Below, piece by piece: positions 24,948-40,989 of a stretch of DNA of 64,000 nucleotides. Source of the DNA: Hyphochytrium catenoides (Eukaryota; Sar; Hyphochytriomycetes; Hyphochytriales; Hyphochytriaceae); assembly GCA_900088475.1 (NCBI GenBank), contig FLMG01001487.1, positions 1 through 64,000 on the forward strand. The letters are read 5' to 3'. Both the position numbers and the translations under genes were made by a program. The notes below the pieces were generated by a model. It saw only the letters and a list, made by a program, of their open reading frames with translations. It was not told the origin of the DNA and did not search any database. Numbering within the stretch: position 1 is the first letter of the stretch; the number at the start of each line of letters is the position of its first letter.

Positions 24948-25268
24948 TAATGGAAGAAGTTCTCTCTTATTTGCCCTTCAAACCTATTGCTGTGCTTGCT
25001 ACGAAAGCGGCTCTCTAGTTCCCAAGCTCTCCTCTATATATGAAGTGAGATCCCTCTTCGTTCTAAGAATGAGTGGTATGAAAGCATGATAAGAAGGCCC
25101 ATAGCTCACTTTCTATTGATCGCATCGCCGAGATATAGAAGCACACTAATATGGCCGGAAAAAGAACTAATAGGAACTAAAGGGCAGGAGACGGGAGACA
25201 GACCTCACGGTTTCTCTCTCCTACCAAACCCTGACTAACTTGCTCGCGCGACCAGCAGATCCTTCGGC
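24948..25268. other. convergent 3' intergenic region
   Basis: The 321 bases between the stop codons of CFAP58 (plus) and GRP94 (minus). It presumably carries both polyadenylation regions. Nothing else is visible. Confidence 0.6.
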
Positions 25269-27735
25269 CTACAACTCTTCCTTCTCATTGCTATCCGCCT
25301 CCGACTTGTCTAGATCAGTTGCATCCTCATCCCCATCCTTCTTATCCTCATCCTCGTCCTCCTTCTCCTCCTCAGGAGGCACCTCAATTTCAGGCTCCAA
25401 GTCTAGAGAGTCCAGCTGGAGCTGACTCTTCAGCAGCCGATACATGCGGTGAGAGAACTCCTCTGTGTCATCTAGTGTAAAGCCCGAGTTAGCCAAGGCG
25501 GTGTCGTGAAGGAGCCAAGCTAGGTCCGTCGTGGCCTCACTCTCAGGATCTGATACCACCAGATCCTTCAGTTTGGATACAATTGGATGGCGAGGATTGA
25601 TCTCCATAATCTTCTTAGACGCCATCATCTTGGCCCTGCTGGGGTCGGCAAAGGCCTGGGCACGCATAATCCGCTCCATATTTGCAGTGTAGCCGTACTG
25701 GGAGGTCACCAGAACTGCAGGGGAGTTCTGGATACGCTGGGAAATGACAACGCGCTCTACCTTGTCCTTGAAGAGCTTCTTCAGGAACTCAGTTAGAGGC
25801 TTGAAGTTCTGCTTGTAGAGAGTTTCCCTCTTCTCTGTCACTTTCTCATCTTCATCCCCAAACTTTAGCCCTTCCTTAGTAACTGCCTGCAGGCGTTTCC
25901 CGTCGTACTCTGCGAGGTGCTGGGCAGCGTACTCATCCACTGGGTCCACGAGGTAAAGGACCTCGAGGTCCTTGGCCTTGAGTCTTTCCAGGAAAGGAGA
26001 GTCCTTGACTGCATCGACACTCTCTCCAGAGATGAAGTAAATCTCCTTCTGCCAGTCCTTCATGCGCTCAACGTAGGTGTCAAGGCTGATATACTTGCCC
26101 TCGGACTTGTTGGTCATGAAGCGCAGCAGCTTGGCCAATTTCTGTCGGTTGGCGCTATCTTCAATGACTCCCATCTTAATATTCTTACCAAAGGCCTTCC
26201 AGAACTTTGAATAGTCATCCTCCTCGTCATCCTTGTCCTTTTCATCCTCCTCCTCTTCCTCAGAGTCCTCCTTCTTGCCTTTCTCTGCTAGCTTCCTCAG
26301 AAGCTCTAACGCCTTGCGCACAAGCTTTTTCCCCATGACCTTCAGGACCTTGTGCTGCTGCAATGTTTCTCGCGACACGTTCAGTGGGAGGTCATCCGAG
26401 TCTACTACACCCCGGAGGAAGTTCAGATAGCGCGGCAGGAGATCCTCGAACTCATCAGTGATCAGGACCTTCCGCACATAAAGCCGGACGGCTGCATGGC
26501 TCTGATAGTACTTGTCATAGAAGTCGTACGATGGAGTCTTGGGAATATAAAGGATTGACTTGAACTCAATCTCTCCCTCAGCCTTGAAATGGATCCAGGT
26601 GAGTGGGTCGTTATAGTCCTTAGATATTGCCTTGTAAAACTTGTGATATTCCTCATCTGTGATGTCCTCCTTCGGGCGGGTCCAGATGGCCTGGTTCTCA
26701 TTCACGCGCTCCCAATCCCAAACCGTCTTCGTTTCTGTCTTCTTTTCTTCGGCCTTCTTTTTATCCTTCTTGTCTTCGTCGTCCGAAGTCTCCAGCTCAT
26801 CGTCCGTCTCCTCTTCATCGTCGGTTTCCTCTTCGTCGTCATCGGCGTCGCTCTCGTCGCTGTCAACCTCAACCGTCTCCGTCTTGCTGGTGTGCAGGTA
26901 GATGGGGAACGTAATGAACTCGCTGTAGTGAGAGACAAGTTGCTTCAGCCTTTCCTGATCCAAGAACTCGCTGGCGTCTTCCTTGAGAAACAGGGTGATC
27001 TCTGTACCTCGGCCCAGTGTGTTTCCACGAGGGTCCTTGGCAACGCTGAAGGACTCTCCTGCCGTGGACTCCCAAATGTGCTGGTCATCCTCAGGGTGCT
27101 TAGATACCACGCGGACACGGTCAGCTACGAGGTAGACTGAGTAGAAGCCGACACCGAACTGGCCAATCAGGCTAAGGTCTCCGCTTTTCTCGCTCAGAGC
27201 TTCGACGAAGTTAGTTGTCCCTGACTTGGCCACAGTTCCCAGGTTGGCAACCAGATCTGCCTTGGTCATACCAACCCCTGTGTCACGGATGGTTAGGGTC
27301 CTTGCTTCTTTGTCAGCGGAGATGCGAATCTCTAGATCTTTCTTGTCTCCAAGTAGCTTGTCGTCCGACAAGCTCAAGAAGCGGATCTTGTCCAGCGCAT
27401 CGGAAGCATTGGAAATGAGCTCTCTGAGGAAAATCTCCTTGGCTTTGTAGAGAGAGTTAATGATGATGTCCATTAGACGGTGGACCTCTGCCTGAAACTC
27501 ATACTTCTCCTCGGTGCTCTTTAACTTCTGCATCTCCTGATCTGAAAACCCTTGGCTTGACATTGCGTCGGACTCATCTTTCGCCGTGGTATAAACTAGA
27601 ACAAAGAATCGAAACAGCAAGGGTCAGTTAAAGAGGTGTTTTGACTCGCCGCAGCCGCCAATGTTTATTACCTGTTTGTGCGAAAAGACATCCGACAACT
27701 ATGCTCAGGAAGAGGAGCTTCCGTGCGTGCCTCAT
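25269..27735 (-). CDS. HSP90B1: endoplasmin, ER-resident HSP90 (GRP94)
   Basis: Two exons, 27735-27672 and 27595-25269, give 796 residues (human 803). Exon 1 encodes a signal peptide, [15 protein letters not shown] followed by CLFAQT, and the protein ends KEEL, a KDEL-type ER retention signal. The N-terminal GHKL ATPase domain shows [38 protein letters not shown] and [20 protein letters not shown] charged linker rich in Asp, Glu and Lys follows near residues 265-310. The middle domain has a second acidic insert around residues 450-475. GRP94 folds secretory and membrane proteins using ATP. The C-terminal tail is strongly acidic. It converges on CFAP58. I see no clear ER-stress element upstream. 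The identification is firm because of the signal peptide plus KEEL. Confidence 0.97.
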
Positions 27736-29760
27736 TTTGACTGGACCCACGCGTGCGTCTCTTATGTCACTAGAAGCCCTCTCAGTGTAAACCCCTCCTC
27801 GTGAGAGATGCAGAGAGGACGGCGGATACTATCCAGCCAAAGCTGTGGGTGCTCTATGTCAGCCACTCAGGGCAGGTTGGTCGCGATAGATAATCCGATT
27901 CAGAGGAAAATCGGCAATTGAAGCTTCTCTTTGATGATGAAGGTCGCGCTCTCTGGAGCTCTGGCCCCAGTCCCTGCGCGCTCTCCCAGCCGCAGCTCCA
28001 AGGCCCAAGCTCGCGATTAGGAACCAACTTCCAAAAAGATCTTTGGAGGCATGGCCTCGTTGTATTACCACGGATCTTCCACAAGGGGTATAGACAGGCA
28101 TAGGGTTCGGACCAGGAGTGACTATTACTAGACTTTGAAGGATTTTCTGTGGAGCTTCAACTGACCGGTGGCCGTCGGATAAAAGCCACTAGTCGGTAGC
28201 TCAGCAGTGACACATCATGCCCTTTCCTTATAGCCAGAGCAATAATTTAATTGTTCCATTGTTAGTTCCATTGAATCTTTGAATGGAAGAAATAGCCATA
28301 CATTATAGCCTGTCACCCCTGGATTATTCAATTCGGTTTAAACGTAACTTTCAGCCGCAACACGTGGCTGCATATGAGGAGATGAACGTGGGCATTCCTC
28401 TTCTACTTCCAAAGCCTAGAGACAGACCTAGGGGGAGAGAGCTCACGCCAACCGCCGCGCCGGCCCAGATGTCGAAGCTTCGGTTCCTGTTCTGGTTCAG
28501 TTTCTAGAAGGTGCAGTACGGTCGTTCCAGCCGAGGGAACTAGAAGGAGAAGTTCCTCACTCCTCTTGACCTTTGGCTCTTGCACTCACTGTTTAGGCGG
28601 CCGGTTTGGTCTGATAATAAGAGATGGGGGGGATGAGGAAGTAGATGGAAGATGTTCATCCACTTGTGTCCCCCTTGAGCTCTTTCAGTGATATTTCTTT
28701 TTGTTACCGATTGTGGGTAAAGTTTGTTGAGATAGTGGCAAGTGACTAGTTCTAATGAATGTCTCCTCCTATTCATCTCTCTCTGTATTGAGCTCTGCCC
28801 TCAGTGGGTGAGACTTTACTGCGCGACTAGTTTTAGCAAAACCGCGAGGCTGGACTTTCTCACGACAGGGCTACGCCGCAGAAGGACAAAAGAGTTGCAT
28901 TTAGAACCCGTTAACCAGGAAGGCACGCAAAAGGCCAGCCGACGTCACCAGCAAGTAACAGTACGATGGCCCATCCACTAGGTGATGAGCAATAGGTGGC
29001 ATGGCCGGGCTTAGAGGTTTCGCCTTGGCCTTAGCAATTCAGCAAATCCTTTGATGCGACAGTAATAATGATTCAGAGGGCCGATTGGTACCGTTGAGGA
29101 GGAGGCAAGGCCTAATTAGTAAGTAAAATATCTCAGTCGACTTTCAACAAAGAAAAGAGTGATGGAAGGACTAGAGTCATATTTTTCCGCAGACCTTCAT
29201 AACAGACTCAGCCTAAAGAGCTGTCATTAGGAGTATAAAAAAGGATGAGTGCCACCACTGGTAAATCGCACATCGCTTGGTCAGCTAGATCTATAGACTA
29301 CGCATAACAAGGGCAAGAGAAGTTCTAGGATTCTTGTGAAGGTGTGCTATCGTTTGACAATCACTTGACAAAGTAGCTCCTTTCTCCCACCATATAGAAC
29401 ATTATGACCATATCGCGTCAGAGCGGTCGGGGCCTGGCCGCGGTAATTCGCAATGAAAAGCACACTGCTTTGGCCTCGTGAAAGTCACCTCGAGAAGGAT
29501 CTTATCGCATGGTGTAGTTCCGTTACTCCGTCTTGCGCGTCAAGAGGCAGCCGAACCTCGACGAACGATAATACAGGTTAAAAGGGATTATCTTCTTGTT
29601 CGAACTTCTAATCCTAGACGTCGCTTTGGGGTTCTTAGGACCTAGGAAACAACCAAGAAGCCTTTCTCCTCATCGAAAGAAAGCTTTACAGAATCTTACA
29701 GATCCCCTATTGCGCTATATTTGTGGACAGCACTTATAATATGGGCCGATAACGTAGCCT
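27736..29760. other. 2-kb intergenic region
   Basis: Lies between the start of GRP94 (minus) and the stop of the kinesin gene (minus). Short open frames occur, for example a 74-residue plus-strand frame from 28283, but none has a domain, splice partners or convincing composition. The left end should contain the GRP94 promoter. Confidence 0.5.
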
Positions 29761-33908
<4,148 letters not shown>

Positions 33909-34612
33909 CGCTCTTGTACAAAACTATCTATCTAGATGGCACTCCAATGCCAAATCCTTGAACCTTCACTTATAGGACTGTGGCAGAGCGCGCTCTTCTC
34001 CTTCTATTGCTTTATGGTCAAAGGCAGCAAGATCATGATATCAGTACGCCGTAGCTGCTTCTACGGCTGTTCTGCAGCTCAATAATCTCTCATACAGTGT
34101 GGCGGCGGCCGTCGTGAGGCCACAGCGGTCTGGTGGCAGCATTTTGACGGTTCGCATCAACCTCACTTCTTAGGTCAAGGCTATTCTAAATACAGGTGGT
34201 TTTGCCAGCTTAAGTGCTGCTGATGCCATTTGGCTATTCCTGATCCCTCTTCCTATCTATTCGCAATAACCATTGGTAACGGCCCTTATCGCCGCTAACG
34301 GACAGAACATAGTTTTTCTCAATAGAAGCGCTACGCATCAGATCACCAGAATCTCTTCAGCCCGCACATTAGATCTATCGATCTCCTACTCTGAGGCAGA
34401 GCAGCCCGCTCCGTCCCTCGTGGGAGATCGGCAAATCTCCATGAGGCCATCACCAAACAGCGTCCTCCCAAGGATAGATAGCCTTTTGACCTTCCTCCCA
34501 AGGATAGATAGCCTTTTGAGCTTGATCAACCTTTTGATGATAGAAAGCAATATAGTCATGTGAGCTTCGGCTACCCACTGAACCGGCCTTGAGCCCTCAC
34601 CCGTCCAGTAGG
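33909..34612. other. divergent intergenic region, kinesin-2 / TBC-PDZ
   Basis: Probably contains both promoters. It holds a 30-base tandem duplication at 34463-34522. I see no other element I would defend. Confidence 0.5.
34463..34522. repeat. 30-base tandem duplication
   Basis: Two adjacent copies of a unit starting TCCTCCCAAGGATAGATAG, at 34463-34492 and 34493-34522, differing at one or two positions near the end. It lies about 90 bases upstream of the TBC-PDZ start codon. Each copy contains a GATAGATA core, so it could duplicate a binding site; that is speculation. Confidence 0.85.
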
Positions 34613-37504
34613 ATGGCCCTCTCCAGCCCCTTACTGCACGACAATGTCAGTGACCTATCTGTTTCAGTTCTTGGTGAAGTCAGCGGAGAGAAAGATGAGC
34701 TGGAAGGGGGTGGGCTTCTGGAGGAATTCAACGCCGTGCCGTTAGTCGTCCAGGATGCAGCGGAATTACAGAGGACGTCGGGTCTACCTGGCGGACTCCC
34801 TACCGCCTACGCAGCGGAGCTGGAAGTGCTGAAGATGACAATCGAAGCGTGGTCACCCACAGGAATCTCTTCCCGGGATAGGGAGCACGTATGGCTAGCT
34901 TTTTTAGGTTCTGAGATCAGTAAGCTACAGCATAAAGCCCTGACTTACGGCCAGCTGCTGGAGAAGGCAGCACACTCGTTGTCTGGAGTGGAGGAGGAAA
35001 TAGAGAAAGATATCTCAAGGTTGGGGTCAATCAATACTCAGTCAATGTCTGCACTCCCTGACAACTAGTTGTCTTTTTCTCTTCTATTCGTGATCTGATA
35101 GGAATGCGTTTATCATTACCAGCGGCTTGCACGGTCCAACTCGGCGCGTGCTAACGGCGTACTCTAAGCGAAATGAGAAAGTTGGATACTGCCAAGGCAT
35201 GGACATTGTAGCAGCAATTCTATTGAGTAGCTTAAAGGAGGAGGATGCTTTCTGGTAAGAGCTTCAAGGTTAAACGCTTTAGTTATAGAAAGAGCTTGGT
35301 TGCTCGTGCCTAAGACTCGATTCGTGTTCACATTCACCGCACTCCTTAGGGTCCTCAGCCTGATGGTGGAGTTACTGTTTGCAGATTATCACACGCAAAG
35401 CATGATCGGAATGCAAGTAGATCAGCGTGTACTCCTTTGGTTGCTGGAACAAAGGTGAAACCATATAACGGCCACCAACCGTCCTTGTTCTGCCTGACTG
35501 TTACGACGCTAGGGCACCACAGCTATCTCGTCACTTGAAGGTGGTGGGACTACACATCTCGCACTTCACTACCAAGTGGTTCATCAGCGTCTTCGCAGGG
35601 TCTTTCTCTTATGAGCTGACATTGCGAGTTTGGGATGCGATGTTTTCCCTGGTGTATGATAAGTCTTTGGGAGTGCGGCTTATCCTTGGGTTGGCAATAA
35701 CCATTTTGCTGGCAAACGAGGAAGAGATTATTCTCGCGCATGTAAGCAACGGACCCCGCCCATAGAGATGCCACAATCTGACCTTTGGCTGCAGGATGCA
35801 GAAGAGGTTAGAAGCGTCATTGACCGATTCGTTGCTAGTGCGGACGTTGGTAACGCCGAAACGTGTCGGTTCATGCAGTGGGCCTTTAGTCTGACCGACG
35901 GCATTTCTGCCCACGAAGTAAGTCCTCCTTACTCGTGGAAAGACCGATAGAACTTACACGAGAGAGATAAGAAATGGACGGAGTGGGAAGGCCAATCCTG
36001 AATGCAGATAGACTGAAGCCATTCTGCACACAGATACAAGAGCTGAGACTTCAGTTCTACAAGATAGTTAGCGAAGACTGTAACAGAGTTCGGAAGGCCC
36101 GAACTACCGGGAAGGAAGGACTGGGAACTACCCGTTTTGCTGCCTCTTGGATTCCTCTCTTCGGTTCCAACCCTCAGTGGGAGGTTCTCTTCCAGTATCA
36201 CGACGAGGTGGAGATCAGGTTCAGCGCGGGAGAGTTGGGTGAGGTTCCTCATTGTTAGTACGTCTAAAATAACTTCTTCCCAGTGCTAATGGATCAATTT
36301 TGCTAGGGTTACTTCTGGAACCGGTCCTTGGAGATAGCGTCTTGTATACGCGAGTGAGAGGTTTTAGAAAGCAAAAAGATGGCCGTCAGGGGCCTGCCAA
36401 GAGGTAAGCTTTCGTCAGCACTCACAATCCTCATCACCTAGTACAGTTCTAAGTTTGAGGCTACAGTTGCAAGCTTATCAAGAAGGGTGATGTTCTAGTG
36501 TCTATAAATGGCAGGTCCACGTTGGGTCTAGATCTCTCTGAGGTAAGCCTTCCCACTTTTAGCCCTCCTTGGTCCATACTGAAGTGATTTCCAAAGGTTC
36601 AGAGCCTGATCGCGGCTTGTAGGGATCATCCGGTCATCCTGTGCTTTAGAAAAGTCGACTCGGACAAACATAGCATATCAAGCAGCTCGTTGCTGGATAC
36701 GGCGGCAACAAGCCAGACTGCCATGGATGAGGAAACGGTGCAAGAGCTAACCAAGCAGCAGTTAGTACGCCTGGGGCCCAGAAATCAGGTCGCTATCCCA
36801 CGTCTACAGCTGGGGGTGGACGAGGCTACTATGAGAGGTAGTCTGGCAGCAGGTGATGGGATCTGGCCTGATTGTCAGCAAATGAGGTCAGCTTTGATGA
36901 GAATTCTAATGCTGTCTGCTCCATTCGTGATGCAACCCCGATTGCAGACTCTAACGCTAATCTAGCACGGGGCCCGAGTAGAAATCCACAAGTCGCAGTC
37001 CATAAGGCCGAACCGTCCCTAACAAACTTGGCATTGGCAAGAACAGAAGCACGGCTTGAGCCGACTGCGCTGATTGTCAGCGATGAGTCGCTTAGCTTAG
37101 GGGCTGAAGAAGAATCTACATTTCACCGGACACCAAGCAGACGACATTCTTGGAATTTGGGTGGAGGCATCGAACTTGAAGTCGAATCTACATTACCCGA
37201 GCAGGATAGGTTTACAGGGCTAGATGCTGGGCATCCTGTTGCTGAGGAGGTCTTCGTTCATGACGAATCAACCTTATCATGCCCGGTAGGCTTCAGAAAA
37301 CACCCTTCGGAACAAAATCCAGGTGAGGCAGGCGTTACACGGGAACCGGAAGGTAGCACCTTTCCCTCAGAGCGTCGGGTCCTGGTGTTTGAAGACGAGA
37401 GCCAATTGTTATCTTCCGTTTGCTTCAGGGAGGTTGAAAGTGTGGACAGAAACCAGGGAAATCAAGGCAGCAAAGGAGCAATCTTTAGCTTCTTATGGAA
37501 GTAG
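34613..37504 (+). CDS. TBC-domain RabGAP with a PDZ-like domain
   Basis: Ten exons join in phase to 753 residues: 34613-35019, 35102-35254, 35350-35454, 35513-35741, 35795-35917, 36034-36238, 36307-36403, 36467-36542, 36597-36837, 36879-37504. The TBC domain spans roughly residues 80-300. It shows the arginine-finger motif IEKDISR (formed over intron 1) and the glutamine-finger motif [12 protein letters not shown], so the Rab GTPase-activating chemistry looks intact. Around residues 400-485 a PDZ-like fold appears: [40 protein letters not shown] and HPVILCFRK. The remaining C-terminus is acidic and low-complexity, without recognised domain. TBC proteins switch off Rab GTPases on membranes; the PDZ module would tether it to a partner's C-terminus or to lipid. 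The acceptor of exon 6 is the least certain. The Rab target is unknown. Confidence 0.85.
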
Positions 37505-38036
37505 CATCTTCTCGCCGCGCGGACACTTAGCAATGTCCTGAAGTTTGGCTCCTTTTAGAAGTCACCAGCTACAATATGGAGCTCGTCCGGAGCTATTGTT
37601 ATCTCACCTCATTCATTTTGCTATTGATGTTTCTTCCTTGTTTGGGATTGTGCCTCTCTACCAGGCAACGGGATTAAACGGCAATAATTATCGGGAAACA
37701 CTGACCAAACCATCTATGGGAATAAATTATCTCTCTTGCTACTCTCAATATCATGCAAGAGTTATCTAGGCCCAGAACAACCTTAAGGTCTCAATATTTT
37801 ATAAAACATCAGCCGTTGAGCCACAGTCCTTCTCCGCCAGTCGTAGCTACATATCCACCAAGAGTTTTTCTCAATCCCCTGTTATACGCTCCTTTGATGC
37901 ATGCACCAAAGCAAGCACGAGGGGGAGGATCGACGCATCTACGTACCCTCTTCTCAGGCAGACAGGGTTACCGGGTCACCCCAAACGAACGCCAGCAATT
38001 TAATGCCGCCGACCTCGGACGAACGCCGTCCCCGCC
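37505..38036. other. convergent intergenic region
   Basis: The 3' flanks of the TBC-PDZ gene (plus) and the membrane protein gene (minus). No coding signal supported. Confidence 0.55.
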
Positions 38037-39387
38037 TCACATTCTAATGTCGCCGACGTCGGACGATCGCCGTCCTCCACGCTGGTCGATGTCCCCCACC
38101 TCACTTGCGCTTCTACTACCACTGTTGCTCATTGAGAAGAATGCTGTTTCCTGACTGCCTACATTCAGTGCGACAACGCCTTCTGGAACATTCGCCTGCC
38201 TCTCTGGTATGGTGACACCCGGATATTGTTGCGAGGCATGGAGGTAAGGAATAAACCCATATCTGCCCTGGACCTCGTTTCCCCTATTACTATCTCTTGG
38301 AGACATCTCAAAGACGATGACTTCTCCCGTAGAGGAGGATGAGACGGGGCTTTTCGTGCTATACTCCCTTCGCCCCTCTCTGCGTCTTTTTACCACCCGC
38401 CACCCGCCATAGACGGCGACGATGGCAAACACTAGCAACAAAACAGCCGCTATAATAGCGGTACTTGCTATGCCAGACTTCGTATCCTCCGGTCGGGACG
38501 CTTCATCCGGAGACGCATCAGAAGGGAAAGAGGGAATGGAGGTTAATGTGCCAGGTTCCGATGGGCCTGCAGTAGGTGCTGGCGTATTCTTGGCGATGAA
38601 AGACTTTGTACAGTTACTGAGTGCCTCAGTCCAGGTCGCGCTCTCGGAGTCCGGCATATAACCCACTCTCGGGTACAACGTAGGATCTGAGTAACTAGAA
38701 TTCTCCAGCCTTGCTAATAAGTAAGCGCTCCGGCTATTGGCGGCACAAGAACAAGCCGTGACCAGCTCTGCTTCAGTCAAGTTGGACGGTAGGTGAAAGG
38801 GATTAGTGGTTCCATCTCGACAGGATGATTCTAGGATGGGTTCTTCCGCGCGAATCTGGCTTGAGAAAATGAAAGATTTCGGCATAGTCTTGCCAAGATT
38901 ATCTATCTTCTCTCGCCACCGTCCCAAACTGCTTTGTCGTGCCTGGCAAAAGGCGCTTTTGTCACTTGCAAGCCAACTGTCTGGAACCCACGCTTTGTAA
39001 CAGACACCTGTAAAATGGGAAGGAAAGGATTAACATAGCTATCCAAGCGTTGCCAACACATTATTCCTTTTGCATACCGTAGTCATCCAAGTGCCAGGTA
39101 CTGCATTGGTTTAGCCCAACCCACCATTCCATACCACCTAGGTTTTGCAACCCCTCAATGCTCTCAAAGGTAATAGGAGTATTAGGAAAGGCCTTTCGGA
39201 TCTTGAGTGCCAAGCAATTGCAGAAGGGATCGACAGCCAAGCGCTTCTGAAGACGATTGAGGTCATAGTCTTGGGTGACAAAGGACTCGCAGCTTGAGAT
39301 AAAGCTTGTGACATCGCTGACGGCCCATCCGTTGCCTGGTAGTATGGAGGGATTAGCGTCCTCTATGTTGGTAACATTCCCTTCCAT
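38037..39387 (-). CDS. single-pass membrane glycoprotein, unknown function, N-terminus incomplete
   Basis: Two exons are clear, 39387-39078 and 39007-38037, giving 426 residues from the first available ATG. I recognise no family. The extracellular part contains about nine cysteines and several N-glycosylation sequons (NVT, NLT, NSS, NCT), followed by a Ser/Thr/Pro-rich stalk. One transmembrane helix, TAIIAAVLLLVFAIVAVYGG, precedes the basic stop-transfer KRRREGRR. The cytosolic tail is Ser/Gly-rich and ends with two related SEVGDI and SSDVGDI segments. That layout predicts a type I surface or endomembrane protein. No signal peptide follows the ATG at 39387, and a stop lies six codons upstream behind a possible acceptor near 39404, so at least one 5' exon is probably missing. 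Encoding DNA for the tail has an imperfect repeat of about 40 bases. Confidence 0.6.
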
Positions 39388-40989
39388 ACTTTGACAGTTG
39401 CCTTATGGAAACGTGAGGGTCGTCTACCAGCTCATGGTTCTAGTAGATCAGGGCTCACACAAAGATGGAACTCCAACCCACCAAACCACAATAATTTTAG
39501 TTGAATTACAGAGCTGATGAGACTGCAGACGAAGCTTTGCTTCCATTCGTACGCCCTAGCTTTGATTGGAGTTTCTGGAGTTTACTTTCCAAAGATGAAG
39601 ATCTCCACCCCTCCATGAGTGCGTGGGTCAGCAAGCAGACTGCTGCAGCGGAGCGCACCAGTAATCTAGACAGGTAGATAGGTGATCGATGACGGCTCAG
39701 ATCCTTGGAAGGTGTTTGCCTTCCTCTAGAGACCGAGCGGCAGTCGTAAGTTGGCCGCCATCTTGAAGAGCCAGTCCCGAAGGCGATGGCTGCTGATGGC
39801 TCCTCAACAGGTGAGATGAGATGCCTCCTCTCTCAGTCATGCCGCCTCACCCAAAGATGGTGTGATGATGGCGGTTTGGTCGGGTCCGTCTCCGTCTCGC
39901 CTCACAGAGATCCAAGCCTTCATCCTCAAGTTCTATCTCTCTTGTTATCTTTTTATTCATTAGTCATTACTGTGAGCGACGCGCTGTTTCTCTTTATGAT
40001 TCCTAATAAAAGGGGATCCTAGAATTTCTATAAGAAGACTAGCCGTTCTTTGAGACCCACTGACTCATTATCTCATTATAACATCGCAAACTGTAGTAGG
40101 AAATAGAACCGAGACAGAAGGGGCAACCTCTGTGCATCAGCCTTCCTACTCGGCGATTGTACAAAGAGAACAAGCAATCAACCACTTGGGTCGCTCTATA
40201 AGTTTCTTTCCAACAGCTTCATCAATGTTTCTGTAATCCAATTGTACGATGAATGATGTGTGTGAGCTTTCTTCGGGAAAACAATACCTTTGAATCTTTC
40301 ATTAGATGGAATTTGGTCGTCAGAGAAAATTTAGAACCAGAAGCCGTTATGGAGGACTCAGTTCCCTCTTCCTATTGGGCTAGACTGCACGCCTTGACCT
40401 CCGCTTCTCGCTGATTGGGCGAGGCGTAATTTGGGCTCTCCTTGTCCTTTCCTACAGTACAAGTACAAGTAGGAATTATTTATAATAATACTGTCGTTTT
40501 ATGAAGTGGTCAAAATACAGTTATCCTCTAATATTTTCTACGATTGATTCTACTTTGATTTGGTGGGAGTCTGATTACCCTTTTCCTCTGCATAATCCAT
40601 ATCCAACATGCTGATTGAGCTTCAGAACTCTACAGTACTGCATCTCATCAAAGGCCTTGGACGGGCAACAAGGCTCTCTTTTCTAAAAGCTCTTCAATCG
40701 CTATCGTTTGTCAGTCCTGAACAGCTTCCCCTTCTGCTCTTGGCCCTGTCTATGGTGACTATGGACTCTTCACCGAATGTACAGGCAATAAAGAAGGGAA
40801 GGAATCATTAGCTAAAGGCGGGTCTGGGCTATGAGCAACACTTCGCAAATGCACTGGCCACAAAGAAAGGTAGAGATCGTGGAAGAGGGTGCCCTGCTTG
40901 GTGCTGGTAGGCTCCTAGCTTTCCAGAAGGCTCTGTTAGTCAAGGCTGGATAAGCGACATTTGGCGTCAAGTGAACTCTACTTACAGCT
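39388..40989. other. divergent intergenic region upstream of MOGS
   Basis: May include unfound 5' exon(s) of the membrane glycoprotein gene on the minus strand and the MOGS promoter on the plus strand. A 67-residue frame at 40608-40811 resembles part of an MLLE domain (see findings). Otherwise nothing supported. Confidence 0.45.

Noticed and set aside
26589-27140. 183-residue plus-strand hydrophobic frame
   Set aside because: Antisense to the GRP94 exon; the hydrophobicity mirrors the acidic linker codons on the other strand.
28283-28507. 74-residue ATG-initiated plus-strand frame
   Set aside because: No domain, no splice partners and no compositional support in an otherwise empty intergenic region.
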